This document shows positions 15,897 through 25,933 of a DNA stretch of 61,846 bases, piece after piece. Origin of the DNA: Komarekiella atlantica HA4396-MV6 (GTDB lineage: Bacteria > Cyanobacteriota > Cyanobacteriia > Cyanobacteriales > Nostocaceae); assembly GCA_019359395.1 (NCBI GenBank), contig JAHHHK010000043.1, positions 1-61,846 of the forward strand, read 5' to 3'. Made by a program: the position numbers and the translations under genes. The notes below the pieces were generated by a model, which worked only from the letters and a program-made list of their open reading frames with translations, searched no databases and was not told the origin of the DNA. Within the stretch, counting starts at the first letter, position 1, and every line of letters starts with the position of its first letter.

Positions 15897-18710
15897 ATGA
15901 ACAGAAGTGCAAAGTCTCAACGAGTTAGCTGGTGGTTTCTACCAAAATTGACCCGCTACAGTTTAACTTTATTGCTGAGTGCAGTAATGCTTGCTGATGC
16001 AGTGGGGGCGACACCGAGAAAACGAGGGTTGCAGATAGCACAGCAGCCAGGAACCACTCAACAAAACGCTGCTGCAAAACGGGTTTCTCAAGTTCTCCAA
16101 CGGCCAAAATTTCCCCCACTGCCAAAAATTCCCCCACTGCCAAAAGTGTCCCCACAGCCTCCAAATGCGACTCGCGATGCTACGGAATGGGTTTTTCCAA
16201 TTATCCAACTGCCACAATTTCCCTCACAGCCTCCCAATGCCACTCGCGCTGCTGCGGAACGGGTTTTTCAAGAAGGAAAGGAACTTTATCAACAAGGGAC
16301 AGCAGAATCACTGCGACGAGCGATTGGAAAATACCAAGAAGCGCTGAAGCTTTGGCAACAAGTTGATGATAAACGCTCGGAAGCCGCCACCCTCAACAGT
16401 ATTGGCTTAGTCTACTCCGATTTAGGAGAAAAGCAAGAAGCGCTCAAATACTACAACCAAGCTTTACCCATAAGTCGTGCCGTAGAGGACAGAACAGGGG
16501 AAGCCAGAACCTTCAACAATATTGGCTTAGTCTACTCCGATTTAGGAGAAAAGCAAGAAGCGCTCAAATACTACAACCAAGCTTTACCCATAAGTCGTGC
16601 AGTGGGAGATAGGAAAGGGGAAGCCACCACTCTCAACAATATTGGCTTAGTCTACTCCGATTTAGGAGAAAAGCAAGAAGCGCTCAAATACTACAACCAA
16701 GCTTTACCCATAAGTCGTGCAGTGGGAGATAGGAAAGGGGAAGCCAGAACCCTCAACAATATTGGCTTAGTCTACTACTTATTAGGAGAAAAGCAGGAAG
16801 CTCTCAAATACTTCAACCAAGCTTTACCCATACTCCATGCAGTGGGGTACAGGGCAGGGGAGGCTAAGACCCTCAACAATATTGGTGGTGTCTACTACTT
16901 ATTAGGAGAAAAGCAGGAAGCTCTAAAATACTTCAACCAAGCTTTACCCATACTCCGTCTAGTGGGGGACAAGGGAGGGGAAGCCAACACCCTCTTTAAC
17001 ATGGCTTCCCTAGAACGCAGCCAAGGTAATTTACAACAAGCCCAAACACATATTCAAGCTGCCATCGACATTATTGAAGATTTACGTACCAAAATAGCTA
17101 ACAAAGAACTACGCACCTCTTACTTTGCCTCAGTCCAAGGCTATTATAAGTTCTACACAGACCTGCTGATGCAACTGCACAAAAAAGACCCATCAAAAGG
17201 ATACGATGCATTGGCACTGCAAGTTAGCGATCGCTCCCGCGCCCGTGGTCTAATTGAACTATTAACCGAAGCAAACATCGATATCAAAAAAGGTATTGAC
17301 CCAAAACTTTTAGCAGAAGAAACTAGTTTGCGATCGCAAATCAATGCTCAAGAAAAATTATTATCAGAACTATCATCTAAAAAAGAAACCCCAGAACAAC
17401 TTTTAACCAACACCAAACAACAAATCCAAAACTTACTCAAACAACAGCGAGAACTTGAGGTCAAAATCCGCGCCAATAACCCAGAATATGCCGATTTGAT
17501 ATATCCCCAACCTCTAACCCTCAAACAAATTCAGCAACAACTAGATAAAGACACACTGCTATTGCAATATTCTTTAGGTGAAGAACGTAGCTATCTTTGG
17601 GCTGTCACACCCGACTCTCTCAATAGCTATGAACTCCCCGGACGTGAAAAGATAGACAAAGCAGCCAAGAATTTATACAACAATTACTTAAAAAATCCGG
17701 GGATGCTGGGAGTTTCCCCAGAGGAAACGGCTAAAGCTGCTAACGAACTGAGTCAACTTATCCTCGCACCTGTTGCTGATAAATTGGGGCAAAAACGCCT
17801 AGTGATTGTTGGCGATGAAGCTTTACAATACATTCCCTTTGCGGCATTAACTACACCAACCAAATCGGTGGATGGGTCAGATTATAAGCCATTGGTAGTC
17901 AACCATGAAATGATCAATCTACCTTCCGCCTCCACCATTGCCATTCTCAGGAAACAAACCAAAAGGCGCACAAAAGCAGCGAAAACCCTCGCCATCCTTG
18001 CAGACCCAGTATTTACCGTTAACGATCAGCGAGTAACTGGCAAATCTGCAAACACTGCTAATAATAACATTGACCAGCAACTAGAAGAGTCTGCCCTAAA
18101 GCGGTCTAGTAGAAACATCAACCGCAGCGAAATTCAAAGACTCGAAGGTACAGAAAAAGAGGCCAAAGAGATTCTCAAACTTGTCTCACCGTCGCAGAAC
18201 ATCCAAGCCTTTGGTTTTGACGCTAACTACAACTGGGCTACAAATAAGCAACTGAGTCAATACAAGATGTTGCATTTTGCTACCCACGGCTTTCTAGACA
18301 GCACTGAACCAGAGTTATCAGGAATTGTCCTTTCGCTGATAGATAAACAAGGTAAGTCCCAAAGAGGCTTTTTACGCCTCACTGACATTTTTAACCTCAA
18401 CTTCCCGGCGGAGTTGGTGGTGCTAAGTGCCTGCGAAACCGGTCTAGGTAAGGAAGTTAAAGGAGAAGGGCTAGTAGGGTTGACAAGAGGACTAATGTAT
18501 GCGGGTGCAGCGCGAGTGGTGGTGTCTTTATGGAACGTTGATGATGAAGCGACATCGTTGTTGATGAGCCAATTTTACAGCCAAATGTTGCAGCAAGGGA
18601 AAACTCCCGCTGCCGCCCTCAGAGCTGCACAACTCAAAATGTGGGAACAAGAAAAGTGGCGTAACCCCTATTCTTGGTCGGCTTTTACTCTGCTGGGTGA
18701 GTGGCGGTGA
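15897..18710 (+). CDS. Exported TPR-CHAT protein (caspase-like peptidase domain)
   Basis: A 937-residue protein. It has an N-terminal signal peptide or anchor (about residues 18-41), a Pro-rich part with repeated PPLPK and PPNATR segments (60-120), six or more TPRs (about 125-400, 40-residue period), a coiled coil (about 470-540) and a C-terminal CHAT domain. The CHAT catalytic dyad is present: His797 in LHFATHGFL and Cys846 in [13 protein letters not shown] domains are caspase-family peptidases; TPRs often sense or recruit partners. Five of the TPRs are nearly identical at DNA level, so the array has expanded recently. It sits just after three toxin-antitoxin pairs; a defence or cell-death role is conceivable but unproven. 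Confidence 0.9.
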   Translation: MNRSAKSQRVSWWFLPKLTRYSLTLLLSAVMLADAVGATPRKRGLQIAQQPGTTQQNAAAKRVSQVLQRPKFPPLPKIPPLPKVSPQPPNATRDATEWVFPIIQLPQFPSQPPNATRAAAERVFQEGKELYQQGTAESLRRAIGKYQEALKLWQQVDDKRSEAATLNSIGLVYSDLGEKQEALKYYNQALPISRAVEDRTGEARTFNNIGLVYSDLGEKQEALKYYNQALPISRAVGDRKGEATTLNNIGLVYSDLGEKQEALKYYNQALPISRAVGDRKGEARTLNNIGLVYYLLGEKQEALKYFNQALPILHAVGYRAGEAKTLNNIGGVYYLLGEKQEALKYFNQALPILRLVGDKGGEANTLFNMASLERSQGNLQQAQTHIQAAIDIIEDLRTKIANKELRTSYFASVQGYYKFYTDLLMQLHKKDPSKGYDALALQVSDRSRARGLIELLTEANIDIKKGIDPKLLAEETSLRSQINAQEKLLSELSSKKETPEQLLTNTKQQIQNLLKQQRELEVKIRANNPEYADLIYPQPLTLKQIQQQLDKDTLLLQYSLGEERSYLWAVTPDSLNSYELPGREKIDKAAKNLYNNYLKNPGMLGVSPEETAKAANELSQLILAPVADKLGQKRLVIVGDEALQYIPFAALTTPTKSVDGSDYKPLVVNHEMINLPSASTIAILRKQTKRRTKAAKTLAILADPVFTVNDQRVTGKSANTANNNIDQQLEESALKRSSRNINRSEIQRLEGTEKEAKEILKLVSPSQNIQAFGFDANYNWATNKQLSQYKMLHFATHGFLDSTEPELSGIVLSLIDKQGKSQRGFLRLTDIFNLNFPAELVVLSACETGLGKEVKGEGLVGLTRGLMYAGAARVVVSLWNVDDEATSLLMSQFYSQMLQQGKTPAAALRAAQLKMWEQEKWRNPYSWSAFTLLGEWR
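16380..16979 (+). repeat. Five tandem 120-bp TPR-coding repeats
   Basis: Units start at 16380, 16500, 16620, 16740 and 16860, each coding 40 residues with the core [20 protein letters not shown] or a close variant. Units 1-3 are almost identical; units 4-5 form a second subtype with [20 protein letters not shown]. This points to recent unequal exchange. Confidence 0.95.
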
Positions 18711-18947
18711 ACTAATTCGTAATTCGTAATTAAGTTTTGTAACGGGGATTTAGAAAGTCACGATTTATGTAAAACATCTCTCAAACTCTCATTTCCACCG
18801 AAGTTCTAATGCCTGTCTTGAAAAGTTTCCTAGGTTGGGCTGCGCCAACTGCGGAAGCCGCCGCACCGTGCGGAATCTGGCTACAGACTTCTTTCTCTCT
18901 GTGTCCTCTGTGCCTCTGCGGTTCGTTATTCCGTAACAGCAAAGAAT

Positions 18948-18974
18948 GAGGAGTTATGAAAATTTTAACTCCTC
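18948..18974. terminator. Hairpin between convergent CHAT and cutA genes
   Basis: Nine-bp perfect stem (GAGGAGTTA at 18948-18956, TAACTCCTC at 18966-18974) with a 9-nt AT-rich loop. It lies between two converging coding ends and could terminate transcription from either side. Confidence 0.5.
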
Positions 18975-18978
18975 GCCC

Positions 18979-19305
18979 CTAACTTTTAACTTGCTGAGAA
19001 ATCCACTGCAAGTAAGCATGAGAACCGGCAACAATTGGTAAGGCAATAATTTCTGAGACTTCATAGGAGTGCAGTTCCTTAATTTTGGCTTCCAAAGCCG
19101 GAAATTGCGCCAAATCAGTTTTAATCAGTAATTGCCATTCTTGCTCTTTGTGCAGTTCCCCTTGCCAAGTGTAGATTGAGTGGATTGGTAACAGACTTAC
19201 GCAAGCAGCAAGTTTAGCTTCCACAAGGGCATTTGCGATCGCTTCTGCCTCCTGTAGGTTGCCAGTTGTCACCAATACCACACCATAGCCAGCAGGTGTC
19301 TCCAT
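18979..19305 (-). CDS. cutA: Divalent-cation tolerance protein CutA
   Basis: A 108-residue CutA1. These small trimeric, PII-like-fold proteins are tied to copper/divalent cation tolerance, though their exact role is unsettled. Family marks are GVVLVTTGNLQEAEAIANAL, AACVSLLPIHSIYTWQGEL and SYEVSEIIALPI. It starts 5 bp after the stop of the upstream HTH protein gene, so they are probably cotranscribed. Confidence 0.92.
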   Translation of the reverse strand: METPAGYGVVLVTTGNLQEAEAIANALVEAKLAACVSLLPIHSIYTWQGELHKEQEWQLLIKTDLAQFPALEAKIKELHSYEVSEIIALPIVAGSHAYLQWISQQVKS

Positions 19306-19310
19306 AACCT

Positions 19311-20324
19311 CTAAAGCGTGGTAGACAAGGAATAGACCTGACCATCAATCAACAGTCGTGTGATCCCCTTAGCTTGCAGATGAGTCCGAGCCTTGTGCAG
19401 CATTTTACTATCAGGGACTTTAATCACGCGATCGCGCTTGGTAGAGAAACGCTTGGCCACTCGATGGTTATCAAACACAGGCAAAGTCTTTTGCTGATTT
19501 TCGAGGTTAGGAATTTGTCCTAAGTCGCCAAAGTCTCTGAGTGGTCGCGTAATTAACTCTGATGAACGGTCAATCACCAAATAGCAAGTTTTGGGCAAAT
19601 GAGCTGCCGACAGTGGCAAAACTTGAACTGGCGCTTCACCCGGTCTTCGTCTTGCAACTAAAGGCCTTGGCTCCTCGAAGTCGTCATCCTCAAAGTCTTC
19701 CTCCTCAAAATCGTCTTCATCTAAATCGTCCTCATCTAAATCGTCCAACTCCTCTGATTCATCTAACAAGTCTTCGCCCAGCATTTGGGCTATGACGGTT
19801 GCTTCTGGACGTTCATTCTCTAGAATTGGGCTAGGGATGCTTGCTACTTCCGGCGGCTTTTGTTCTACAGGTTCTAATTTCTCTGCTATTCTGAGCCGTG
19901 GTTTTTCTTCTGCTGAGGAGCGTCGCCGCACTCGTCTACTGGCGGAGATTGACTCCTCCTCCTCCGTCAAATCCTTTGAGTCAGTTTCCTGTTTGACCAC
20001 AGGCGGCTGTGGTTCAATATCCGGCAACTTCAAGCGAGGGCTTTCGCTGCGGGGAAGTTCTTTCTCTGGCTCTGGCGGAATCAACAAAGGCAACTGCTCG
20101 TAGTTTACCTGTGCTCTACCTTCGGGAGTTCTAGCAGCACGTTTCAAAGAAACGAGATATTCGTACTCCTCTTCCTGCAAGGTACTTTTAAGCAGGCGGC
20201 TAATTGTCGAGTTACTGACACCATAGCGATCTGCCAAAGTTGAGGTTGTTTCGGCAGTCTCTCGATATAACTTGAGAATTTCTTGCTTGTCGGAATCTGT
20301 TAGTTTTCTCACGGTAGACACCAA
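19311..20324 (-). CDS. Conserved cyanobacterial helix-turn-helix protein with acidic tract
   Basis: A 337-residue protein of unknown function. Residues 1-50 form a transposase/resolvase-type helix-turn-helix (DKQEILKLYRETAETTSTLA then DRYGVSNSTISRLL). A long disordered middle holds an RRVRRRSSAEEKPRLR basic patch and a tract of about 30 Asp/Glu residues (about 190-222). The C-terminal 100 residues form a compact domain starting near LPKTCYLVIDRSSELITRPL. No DDE nuclease core is present, so it is not a transposase. It ends 5 bp before cutA, and its start is 9 bp after the end of the membrane-protein gene upstream. Confidence 0.7.
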   Translation of the reverse strand: MVSTVRKLTDSDKQEILKLYRETAETTSTLADRYGVSNSTISRLLKSTLQEEEYEYLVSLKRAARTPEGRAQVNYEQLPLLIPPEPEKELPRSESPRLKLPDIEPQPPVVKQETDSKDLTEEEESISASRRVRRRSSAEEKPRLRIAEKLEPVEQKPPEVASIPSPILENERPEATVIAQMLGEDLLDESEELDDLDEDDLDEDDFEEEDFEDDDFEEPRPLVARRRPGEAPVQVLPLSAAHLPKTCYLVIDRSSELITRPLRDFGDLGQIPNLENQQKTLPVFDNHRVAKRFSTKRDRVIKVPDSKMLHKARTHLQAKGITRLLIDGQVYSLSTTL

Positions 20325-20333
20325 AAATCTTTG

Positions 20334-21209
20334 CTAAGCTCGTTTTCGTCCACTGGTACGCCGCGATCGCCTTAATGATGCGTCATATTCTAAAACAGCT
20401 CCCATGCCAAATAAAACTCCACTAAACACCCAAAACACTTCTAATATCTCCCCACTTTGATAATTCGGCCCCTGGGCATATTTAAACCACATATCTGCAA
20501 TGTAGAGCGAAAATGCTGCCGCTGCAATCATTCGCCAAGACTGGGAAACTCTTCCTCCCCAAAAGGCTAGCAGCAGAGTGGTGGCAATAATTAACAGAAC
20601 TACATCGCTCACTACGTAAAACCAGTTCAAAATAGCGACTAGCGGCTCCGAGGAAGTTGCCTGTTGCATAGAAATCCACCATGCTAACAAACTTCCAAAC
20701 ACTGCAATTGCCAACACAATTAGCCACTGCCATCTTTCCAGATTGATTCGTCTGGAAGCCACGGCTAAAATCATGCCTGCGCCCAGGAACAGATAAGTCA
20801 GTACAAAAAATATATCGCTTATAGACACATCCGGTTCTTCTTTTAAAACTATTTCTGTATAACCAAAAATTATTCCTCCTACTAAATAAGAAAGCATACC
20901 TAAGCCAATTGAGAGCCATACATTCCGACCACTGACAATTTGCGGACTAAGCCAGTTCCTCAAGCATAAGATACAGGCACCCAGATAAGCGAAGGCTTCA
21001 AAAATATTTGTCCCAACCACATACCACTCGGCACGGCTTTCCATGCCATCTGCTGCGGGAATTTTGGCACTAAATAACAAAAAGTATAACAGTGCCAGTA
21101 CAGCCCAACCCACACTAGCTATGACAATATTCCCAGTGGTGAAAAGGGATTTAGATCGCAATGAATTGTCGTAAGAATTATTCATATGGACTTGATTATG
21201 TAAATGCAC
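20334..21209 (-). CDS. Polytopic membrane protein of unknown function
   Basis: A 291-residue protein with about eight or nine hydrophobic helices (for example SVGWAVLALLYFLLF, WLIVLAIAVFGSLLAWWIS, VVLLIIATTLLLAFWGG) and a basic C-terminus (RRSRRTSGRKRA). No enzymatic motif was recognised. The gene is the first of a tight minus-strand run with the HTH protein and cutA (spacers of 9 and 5 bp), suggesting one operon. The start could be one of several Mets near the N-terminus (MHLHNQVHMNNS). Confidence 0.65.
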   Translation of the reverse strand: MHLHNQVHMNNSYDNSLRSKSLFTTGNIVIASVGWAVLALLYFLLFSAKIPAADGMESRAEWYVVGTNIFEAFAYLGACILCLRNWLSPQIVSGRNVWLSIGLGMLSYLVGGIIFGYTEIVLKEEPDVSISDIFFVLTYLFLGAGMILAVASRRINLERWQWLIVLAIAVFGSLLAWWISMQQATSSEPLVAILNWFYVVSDVVLLIIATTLLLAFWGGRVSQSWRMIAAAAFSLYIADMWFKYAQGPNYQSGEILEVFWVFSGVLFGMGAVLEYDASLRRSRRTSGRKRA

Positions 21210-21326
21210 TCTGCCAGTATTTTGGTTGATGAGACTGTGTGGCTAGCAGTTTATTAGCCAAAATATGCACAATCAAACGCCAAAAGCAAGTACCAGTGGC
21301 AGGAATTTTATTAAATATTTTCCATG

Positions 21327-21986
21327 CTACTGCCACAGTTTACTCAGTGACGATTGATTTAGCCAACTGATAAACAGCGATCGCTCTGCTTCTGGCATAT
21401 CTTCTAACCTATAAAGCGCTTGATGGGCAAAGTTGGCGTTGCCAAAATATGCTTTCCCTAATCTATGCAGTTCTTGCAAGAGGCTAACTAGATGATTTTC
21501 TTGCCAAGTGGGCAGTTTGGCTGTTTGCAAAGGATTGGTAGATACCAAGTGTTTAACTGCTTCTAGGGAAGATGGTTGAGGAAATTGCTTCTGCTGTAAT
21601 ACTTCTGCAATATCTTTTTCAAACAATGCTGCTTGCCGAGTTCCTAAAAACTCTTCAATGTCGATATAAACTGCTTGCAGTAGCAAAATACTGGCTTGGA
21701 TCAAAATCTCCGTTTTGCCATGACCACCTGTGTCACTACCTAGCTGATCTAAACGGATTTTACCCCAAACGCTAAAACGCTCCGGTTCTTCCAGCAAGAC
21801 ACAGGCTTTACCCCGATTATCGGTTAATTCTCTCCACAAGGCTCTAGCTTCTTCCTCTTGACTAGCTTTGAAGACACTAATCAAGCGAAAGGTCTGCCCC
21901 TGATAATGGAGGATCGGCACTTGCTGATCCCGTTTTGGGTGCTGAATGCTTGATATTTCAACATCCTGCCGTTTGAGAATAAACAT
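21327..21986 (-). CDS. Conserved cyanobacterial protein (Npun_F0813-like)
   Basis: A 219-residue soluble protein that resembles a family found only in cyanobacteria and named after a Nostoc punctiforme locus; I recall that name from memory and cannot check it here. The sequence opens with MFILKRQDVEISSIQHPKRD and contains WGKIRLDQLGSDTGGHGKTE. The latter resembles a nucleotide-binding loop only superficially, since no Walker A pattern is complete. No function can be given. It stands alone between the membrane-protein gene and the tRNA region. Confidence 0.6.
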   Translation of the reverse strand: MFILKRQDVEISSIQHPKRDQQVPILHYQGQTFRLISVFKASQEEEARALWRELTDNRGKACVLLEEPERFSVWGKIRLDQLGSDTGGHGKTEILIQASILLLQAVYIDIEEFLGTRQAALFEKDIAEVLQQKQFPQPSSLEAVKHLVSTNPLQTAKLPTWQENHLVSLLQELHRLGKAYFGNANFAHQALYRLEDMPEAERSLFISWLNQSSLSKLWQ

Positions 21987-22327
21987 GGCACTAGCAAATA
22001 ACTCCTCACAGGGGCATTCTTAATATCGGATAAATAATCGCATTTGATAGCATTGCCAAGAGTAGAATTACTTAACATGCTGATGGAATAAGCTTAGCGA
22101 TCGCGATCGCCCACCAAGGGGCATTGAGATTAACGGGCAAATAACCCCTTGACAACACAATATATCTGACCAATACCCCATCTGCTTCGTTTTTAGTGTA
22201 TGTTGACTAACTAGCGACTTGGATCTTAGCCTTGCTAGTAGTAAATCTGCAATTTTCGATTGCTTCTTGGTAATGGAGAACGATATAATAGTCTAAGTGA
22301 CTCCTTGGGGAGCCACAGTATTGTTTT
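21987..22327. other. Spacer upstream of tRNA-Arg, 341 bp
   Basis: Holds two overlapping HIP1 octamers (22098-22111) and the promoter region of the divergent Npun_F0813-like gene and tRNA-Arg. No other gene was recognised. Confidence 0.5.
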
Positions 22328-22400
22328 GGGCGCGTAGCTCAGTGGATAGAGCCACGGATTTCTAATCCGTTGGTCGCAGGTTCGAACCCTGCCGCGCTCG
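22328..22400 (+). tRNA. tRNA-Arg (UCU)
   Basis: Full cloverleaf of 73 nt: acceptor GGGCGCG pairs with CGCGCTC, D arm TAGCTCAGTGGATAGAG, anticodon loop TTTCTAA with TCT, T arm GCAGGTTCGAACCCTGC and discriminator G. CCA is not encoded. Confidence 0.95.
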
Positions 22401-22511
22401 TTTTAACTTATATCCGAAATCTCAAGCAGTAATGACTGAGTTTTTAACCTCTAAATCCCACTGAAAGACCAAAACCCTTGAATTTAGGTTAGACTTTTAT
22501 AACATTTAAAA

Positions 22512-22583
22512 AGCCCGTGACGAGGATTGAACTCGTGACCTCACCCTTACCAAGGGTGTGCTCTACCACTGAGCCACACGGGC
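22512..22583 (-). tRNA. tRNA-Thr (GGU)
   Basis: Read on the minus strand: acceptor GCCCGTG pairs with CACGGGC, anticodon stem-loop CACCC-TTGGTAA-GGGTG gives GGT, T arm CGAGTTCAATCCTCG. 72 nt, CCA not encoded. Confidence 0.95.
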
Positions 22584-22662
22584 GAAAAACGATTTTGAAC
22601 TATGAGCTATGTTAACGCATCTTTAGTTCAAAACACAACATTGATGATGAATTTTCGTGAGG

Positions 22663-22745
22663 TGGGCCGGGCTGGATTTGAACCAGCGTAGGCGCTAGCC
22701 AACGGATTTACAGTCCGTCTCCATTAACCACTCGGACACCGACCC
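22663..22745 (-). tRNA. tRNA-Tyr (GUA)
   Basis: Class II tRNA with a long variable arm. On the minus strand acceptor GGGTCGG pairs with CCGGCCC (allowing G-U/mismatch at the inner end), anticodon loop CTGTAAA gives GTA, and the variable arm is about 14 nt. 83 nt including discriminator A. Confidence 0.95.
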
Positions 22746-22839
22746 ATTTGTCTCACGATTCACAATAGTAGCATCAGTTTTTAGAAATTTCAAGCTTTTT
22801 TAAAAAACTGGGTTTTGCAAGAAACCCAGTTCTCAACTT

Positions 22840-24648
22840 CTAACTTAGGAGTTCTCCTGTTTCTTGCAAAGAGTGTAAGCGGCGGTAAATACCCTCGTGA
22901 CGCAAAAGTTCATCATGGCTACCCACCTCGACAATCCTTCCTTGATCTAGAACCACAATCTTATCTGCTTCCCGCACTGTACTTAGACGGTGAGCAATGA
23001 CAATGGTTGTACGAGTTCCCTGGAGCGATCGCATCGCCAGCTGAATTGAACGCTCGGACTCGTAATCTAGACTAGAGGTAGCTTCGTCAAAAACTAGTAA
23101 ATCTGGTTCTACTAGCAACGCCCTAGCAATTCCCAAGCGTTGTCTTTGTCCTCCAGACAACCTGACACCACGTTCCCCCACAACAGTGTAATAACCTTGG
23201 GGTAGTTGCTGCATTACTTCATCAAGTCTGGCAATCCGACAAGCTTCCTGAACCTGCTCAAAACTGGTATTTGGCTTGCCATAGGTGAGATTATCCAAGA
23301 CAGTACCGTTGAAAACGTCTACTTCTTGGTGAACGATCGCTAATCTCCGCCTATACTTACTCACATCCAAGGTACGGATATCTTGACCGTCAATCAAAAT
23401 TTGACCTTCTTGCGGTTCAAAATAACGCAATAGTAGTTTTACTAACGTAGACTTACCAGAACCAGAACGCCCTACTAATGCCACTGTTTGGTATGGTTCA
23501 ATTAACAAGTTGATATTTTGCAAAACTTGACGGTTAGCATCATACCCAAAATTTACATTGGAAAACTCAATTTTTCCAGTGAAACTATAGGCTGATGTAC
23601 TATCTTCTAAACTTACTCCATCTCCACCTATTGGTTGCTGCATAAATTCGTGATACCCCAACATTGAGGCATAACGACGGGCAAAAATCTCAGCGAGGTT
23701 ACTAATAGGTTCCAACTCAGCATAAGCCATGCTAGAAACTGTTAAAGTTGTGAGAAAGTGTCCCAAGGAAATCTGACCTTTTAGCGTTGCCACAAGGGTT
23801 AAACCTAAGATTACAAACACACAAAACTGAATGATTGTCGTTCTTAAAGTACCCAGTTTGATGTAGCCAAGATGGATACGATAATCTACTACTTTAAACT
23901 CTCGGTTAAGCCTTTGTGTTTGCCGTTTTAATTCCTGCGCTTCTGTTGCAAATGCTTTAACTGTTTTGATGTTGGTAATAATTTCTGAGTTACGGCTTTG
24001 GGTATTTTCCATATATTTATCTAGCCGTCGTTCTTGTTCCATCAAATTATTTAAATCCTTGATGGTGAAGCCGAGGATGACTACAAACGAAATCAGAAAT
24101 AATATGGCAATGCGCCACTCAATCAACAAGATAACTACAAAAATTCCCAAGACTCTAAATAGCTTGGGAATCAATTGTCCGGCCATTTCTGGATAAGTCC
24201 AGGTGTGATTCTCCAATCCTTTAGAAATTTTTCCGGCAATCCGACCGGGGTTATTTTCGTCATAAAATTCTAGAGGCAGAGTGAGTATTTTTTTTAATGA
24301 CTTTTTGAAGTTGTCTCTACGGCTACGTAAAGCAATATCCCAATGAAACCACCAAGTTGACCATATTTGAATTGGTGCTCTGGCAACGGTTACTAAGAAG
24401 ATTACACTCATTAGCACCCCAAGAGATAGTAATCGGTTTTGTGGTAGTTGAGTGAGGTTGCTAATTGTGGCGATCGCATTCTCTACTGGACGATCTAGCG
24501 GTTGTCTCGAAAGTACGTTTAAAATCTGTCCTGTGACATAAGGTATTACCAGATCAATTATTTCAAAAAAGCTAGCTGCGGTAATACTAAAAATTATGGG
24601 CGCTCGATAGCGATCGTAGTATTTGAGAATATCTCTAAATTTTGCCAT
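22840..24648 (-). CDS. ABC exporter, fused permease and ATPase
   Basis: About 602 residues from the ATG at 24648 (an in-frame ATG three codons earlier is possible). Six transmembrane helices (about 15-310) precede an ATPase domain with GRSGSGKST, LSGGQRQRLGIARALL and LLVFDEATSSLD plus the switch His in TIVIAHRLST. It is a half-transporter that should dimerise, of the lipid/multidrug (MsbA-like) type; the substrate is not evident. It has no N-terminal peptidase domain, unlike the exporter at the left end of the window. It has its own promoter region about 70 bp before the DUF6816-like gene end. Confidence 0.9.
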   Translation of the reverse strand: MAKFRDILKYYDRYRAPIIFSITAASFFEIIDLVIPYVTGQILNVLSRQPLDRPVENAIATISNLTQLPQNRLLSLGVLMSVIFLVTVARAPIQIWSTWWFHWDIALRSRRDNFKKSLKKILTLPLEFYDENNPGRIAGKISKGLENHTWTYPEMAGQLIPKLFRVLGIFVVILLIEWRIAILFLISFVVILGFTIKDLNNLMEQERRLDKYMENTQSRNSEIITNIKTVKAFATEAQELKRQTQRLNREFKVVDYRIHLGYIKLGTLRTTIIQFCVFVILGLTLVATLKGQISLGHFLTTLTVSSMAYAELEPISNLAEIFARRYASMLGYHEFMQQPIGGDGVSLEDSTSAYSFTGKIEFSNVNFGYDANRQVLQNINLLIEPYQTVALVGRSGSGKSTLVKLLLRYFEPQEGQILIDGQDIRTLDVSKYRRRLAIVHQEVDVFNGTVLDNLTYGKPNTSFEQVQEACRIARLDEVMQQLPQGYYTVVGERGVRLSGGQRQRLGIARALLVEPDLLVFDEATSSLDYESERSIQLAMRSLQGTRTTIVIAHRLSTVREADKIVVLDQGRIVEVGSHDELLRHEGIYRRLHSLQETGELLS

Positions 24649-24736
24649 GATGCACACTGCCCAAGAGCACGAGCGTTAGCTTGGAATTTATATACTACTT
24701 GTGTAATACAATGTAGTCAACAGCGAAATCTCTAAA

Positions 24737-25534
24737 TCACTCCTTAGAAGTAGGTAATTGTGCGGGAACAAATTCTAGACGATAACGATAAAGTGCAACT
24801 GGTCGAGAACCTGCGATAAAGTAATCTGGATCTTGAGGTGAAAGGTAAACAGCAGTAACCTGATCTGCTTCAATTGCTGGATTAGATGTAGGAAGCTTGT
24901 GGTAGGCGGTGGTTGATTCTACAGAATTTAAATAAGGGCGTGAACCACCTTTAAACAGTTGTTGAAACACTTCTGTGGTGATGAACCTGTCATTGAGTAT
25001 AGTTTCTGTGGCGCGTGCAGTGACGATAGAAACTAGTTGGCGTTCTCCTCGCAAAAATGTAATCTGACGATTAGGCGAATTTGGATCAACCTTAACTGAT
25101 AGCACAGCTCCATCCCCTAAATCAGCTCGTGCCAAATTCAAGCTATTAAATGCTCTATCTGCTATCAAAATTGATGATTTGTTATCTATCTGCGGGATGA
25201 ATTTTAAGGCAGTAACAGGCGATTGCTCTCTAATAAAGCGTACTAGAAAACTCACAGGCCGATTTAGTTGTCGGCGATTAGCTTCAAACCCAGGTGTCAC
25301 GATATCCGGTGCTAAAGGTGCAACCAAATCCACCAAAGTACTTGTAACTTGCCAATAACCAGCCATCCATTCAGGGTAAACTAAATCTCCCGAAGCCTGC
25401 TTTACTGAAGTTAATTTTTCCCACTGAGGAAAATTTGCTAACCGTTCAGACAACTCCCCTGCAACGGCTTCGCCACTCCACAGTAGGAACAAAACAACCA
25501 AGCAAAAACTCCAAATCATCTTTATTGCAAGCAT
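24737..25534 (-). CDS. Exported DUF6816-like protein, probably thylakoid-lumenal or periplasmic
   Basis: A 265-residue protein with a clear signal peptide (MIWSFCLVVLFLLWSGEAVA). The mature part begins GELSERLANFPQWEKL and contains EWMAGYWQVTSTLVDLVAPL, which resembles a cyanobacterial/plant family I recall as DUF6816; this recall is not verified. Plant homologues of such proteins are targeted to the thylakoid lumen. Function unknown. It is upstream of the ABC exporter gene on the same strand with an 88-bp spacer, which could allow cotranscription. Confidence 0.6.
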   Translation of the reverse strand: MLAIKMIWSFCLVVLFLLWSGEAVAGELSERLANFPQWEKLTSVKQASGDLVYPEWMAGYWQVTSTLVDLVAPLAPDIVTPGFEANRRQLNRPVSFLVRFIREQSPVTALKFIPQIDNKSSILIADRAFNSLNLARADLGDGAVLSVKVDPNSPNRQITFLRGERQLVSIVTARATETILNDRFITTEVFQQLFKGGSRPYLNSVESTTAYHKLPTSNPAIEADQVTAVYLSPQDPDYFIAGSRPVALYRYRLEFVPAQLPTSKE

Positions 25535-25933
25535 TATTCGTTTTTTTAATGTTTATTTTTATTAGGAAAAAATTATCTACAGGATAATAACGTATGTGAG
25601 CGATCGCTCATCATTCAGCTAACCAATTACATATTAAGGTATGATGTCTAGTATTCTGGGATACATATATTTTTTATAGATTTTAGAATGATTTACCATT
25701 TGAAAAGTAAATTATTGCCTAATTCCGCAAGGAACGCTCCCACTAAATACAAGGCGTTAGCGAGGTTAGCTATGGGAGGATGTCAATAGTGTACAATTCC
25801 ATAAAATACTGATTGACTCATTTTGATAATGCTCCTCTCATACCAGATGTAATTGTTTTGCAAATTCTATTTTTGGAGAACAATAGTTGTTTTTAGACTT
25901 AATTAAGGTACATAAAAACTAAGGAAATAATGA
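25535..25933. other. Divergent promoter region, 399 bp
   Basis: AT-rich spacer with a HIP1 site at 25601-25608 and, at about 25722-25782, a segment resembling dispersed cyanobacterial repeats (GGAACGCTCCCACTAAATAC, then GCGTTAGCGAGG). No gene recognised. Confidence 0.5.
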
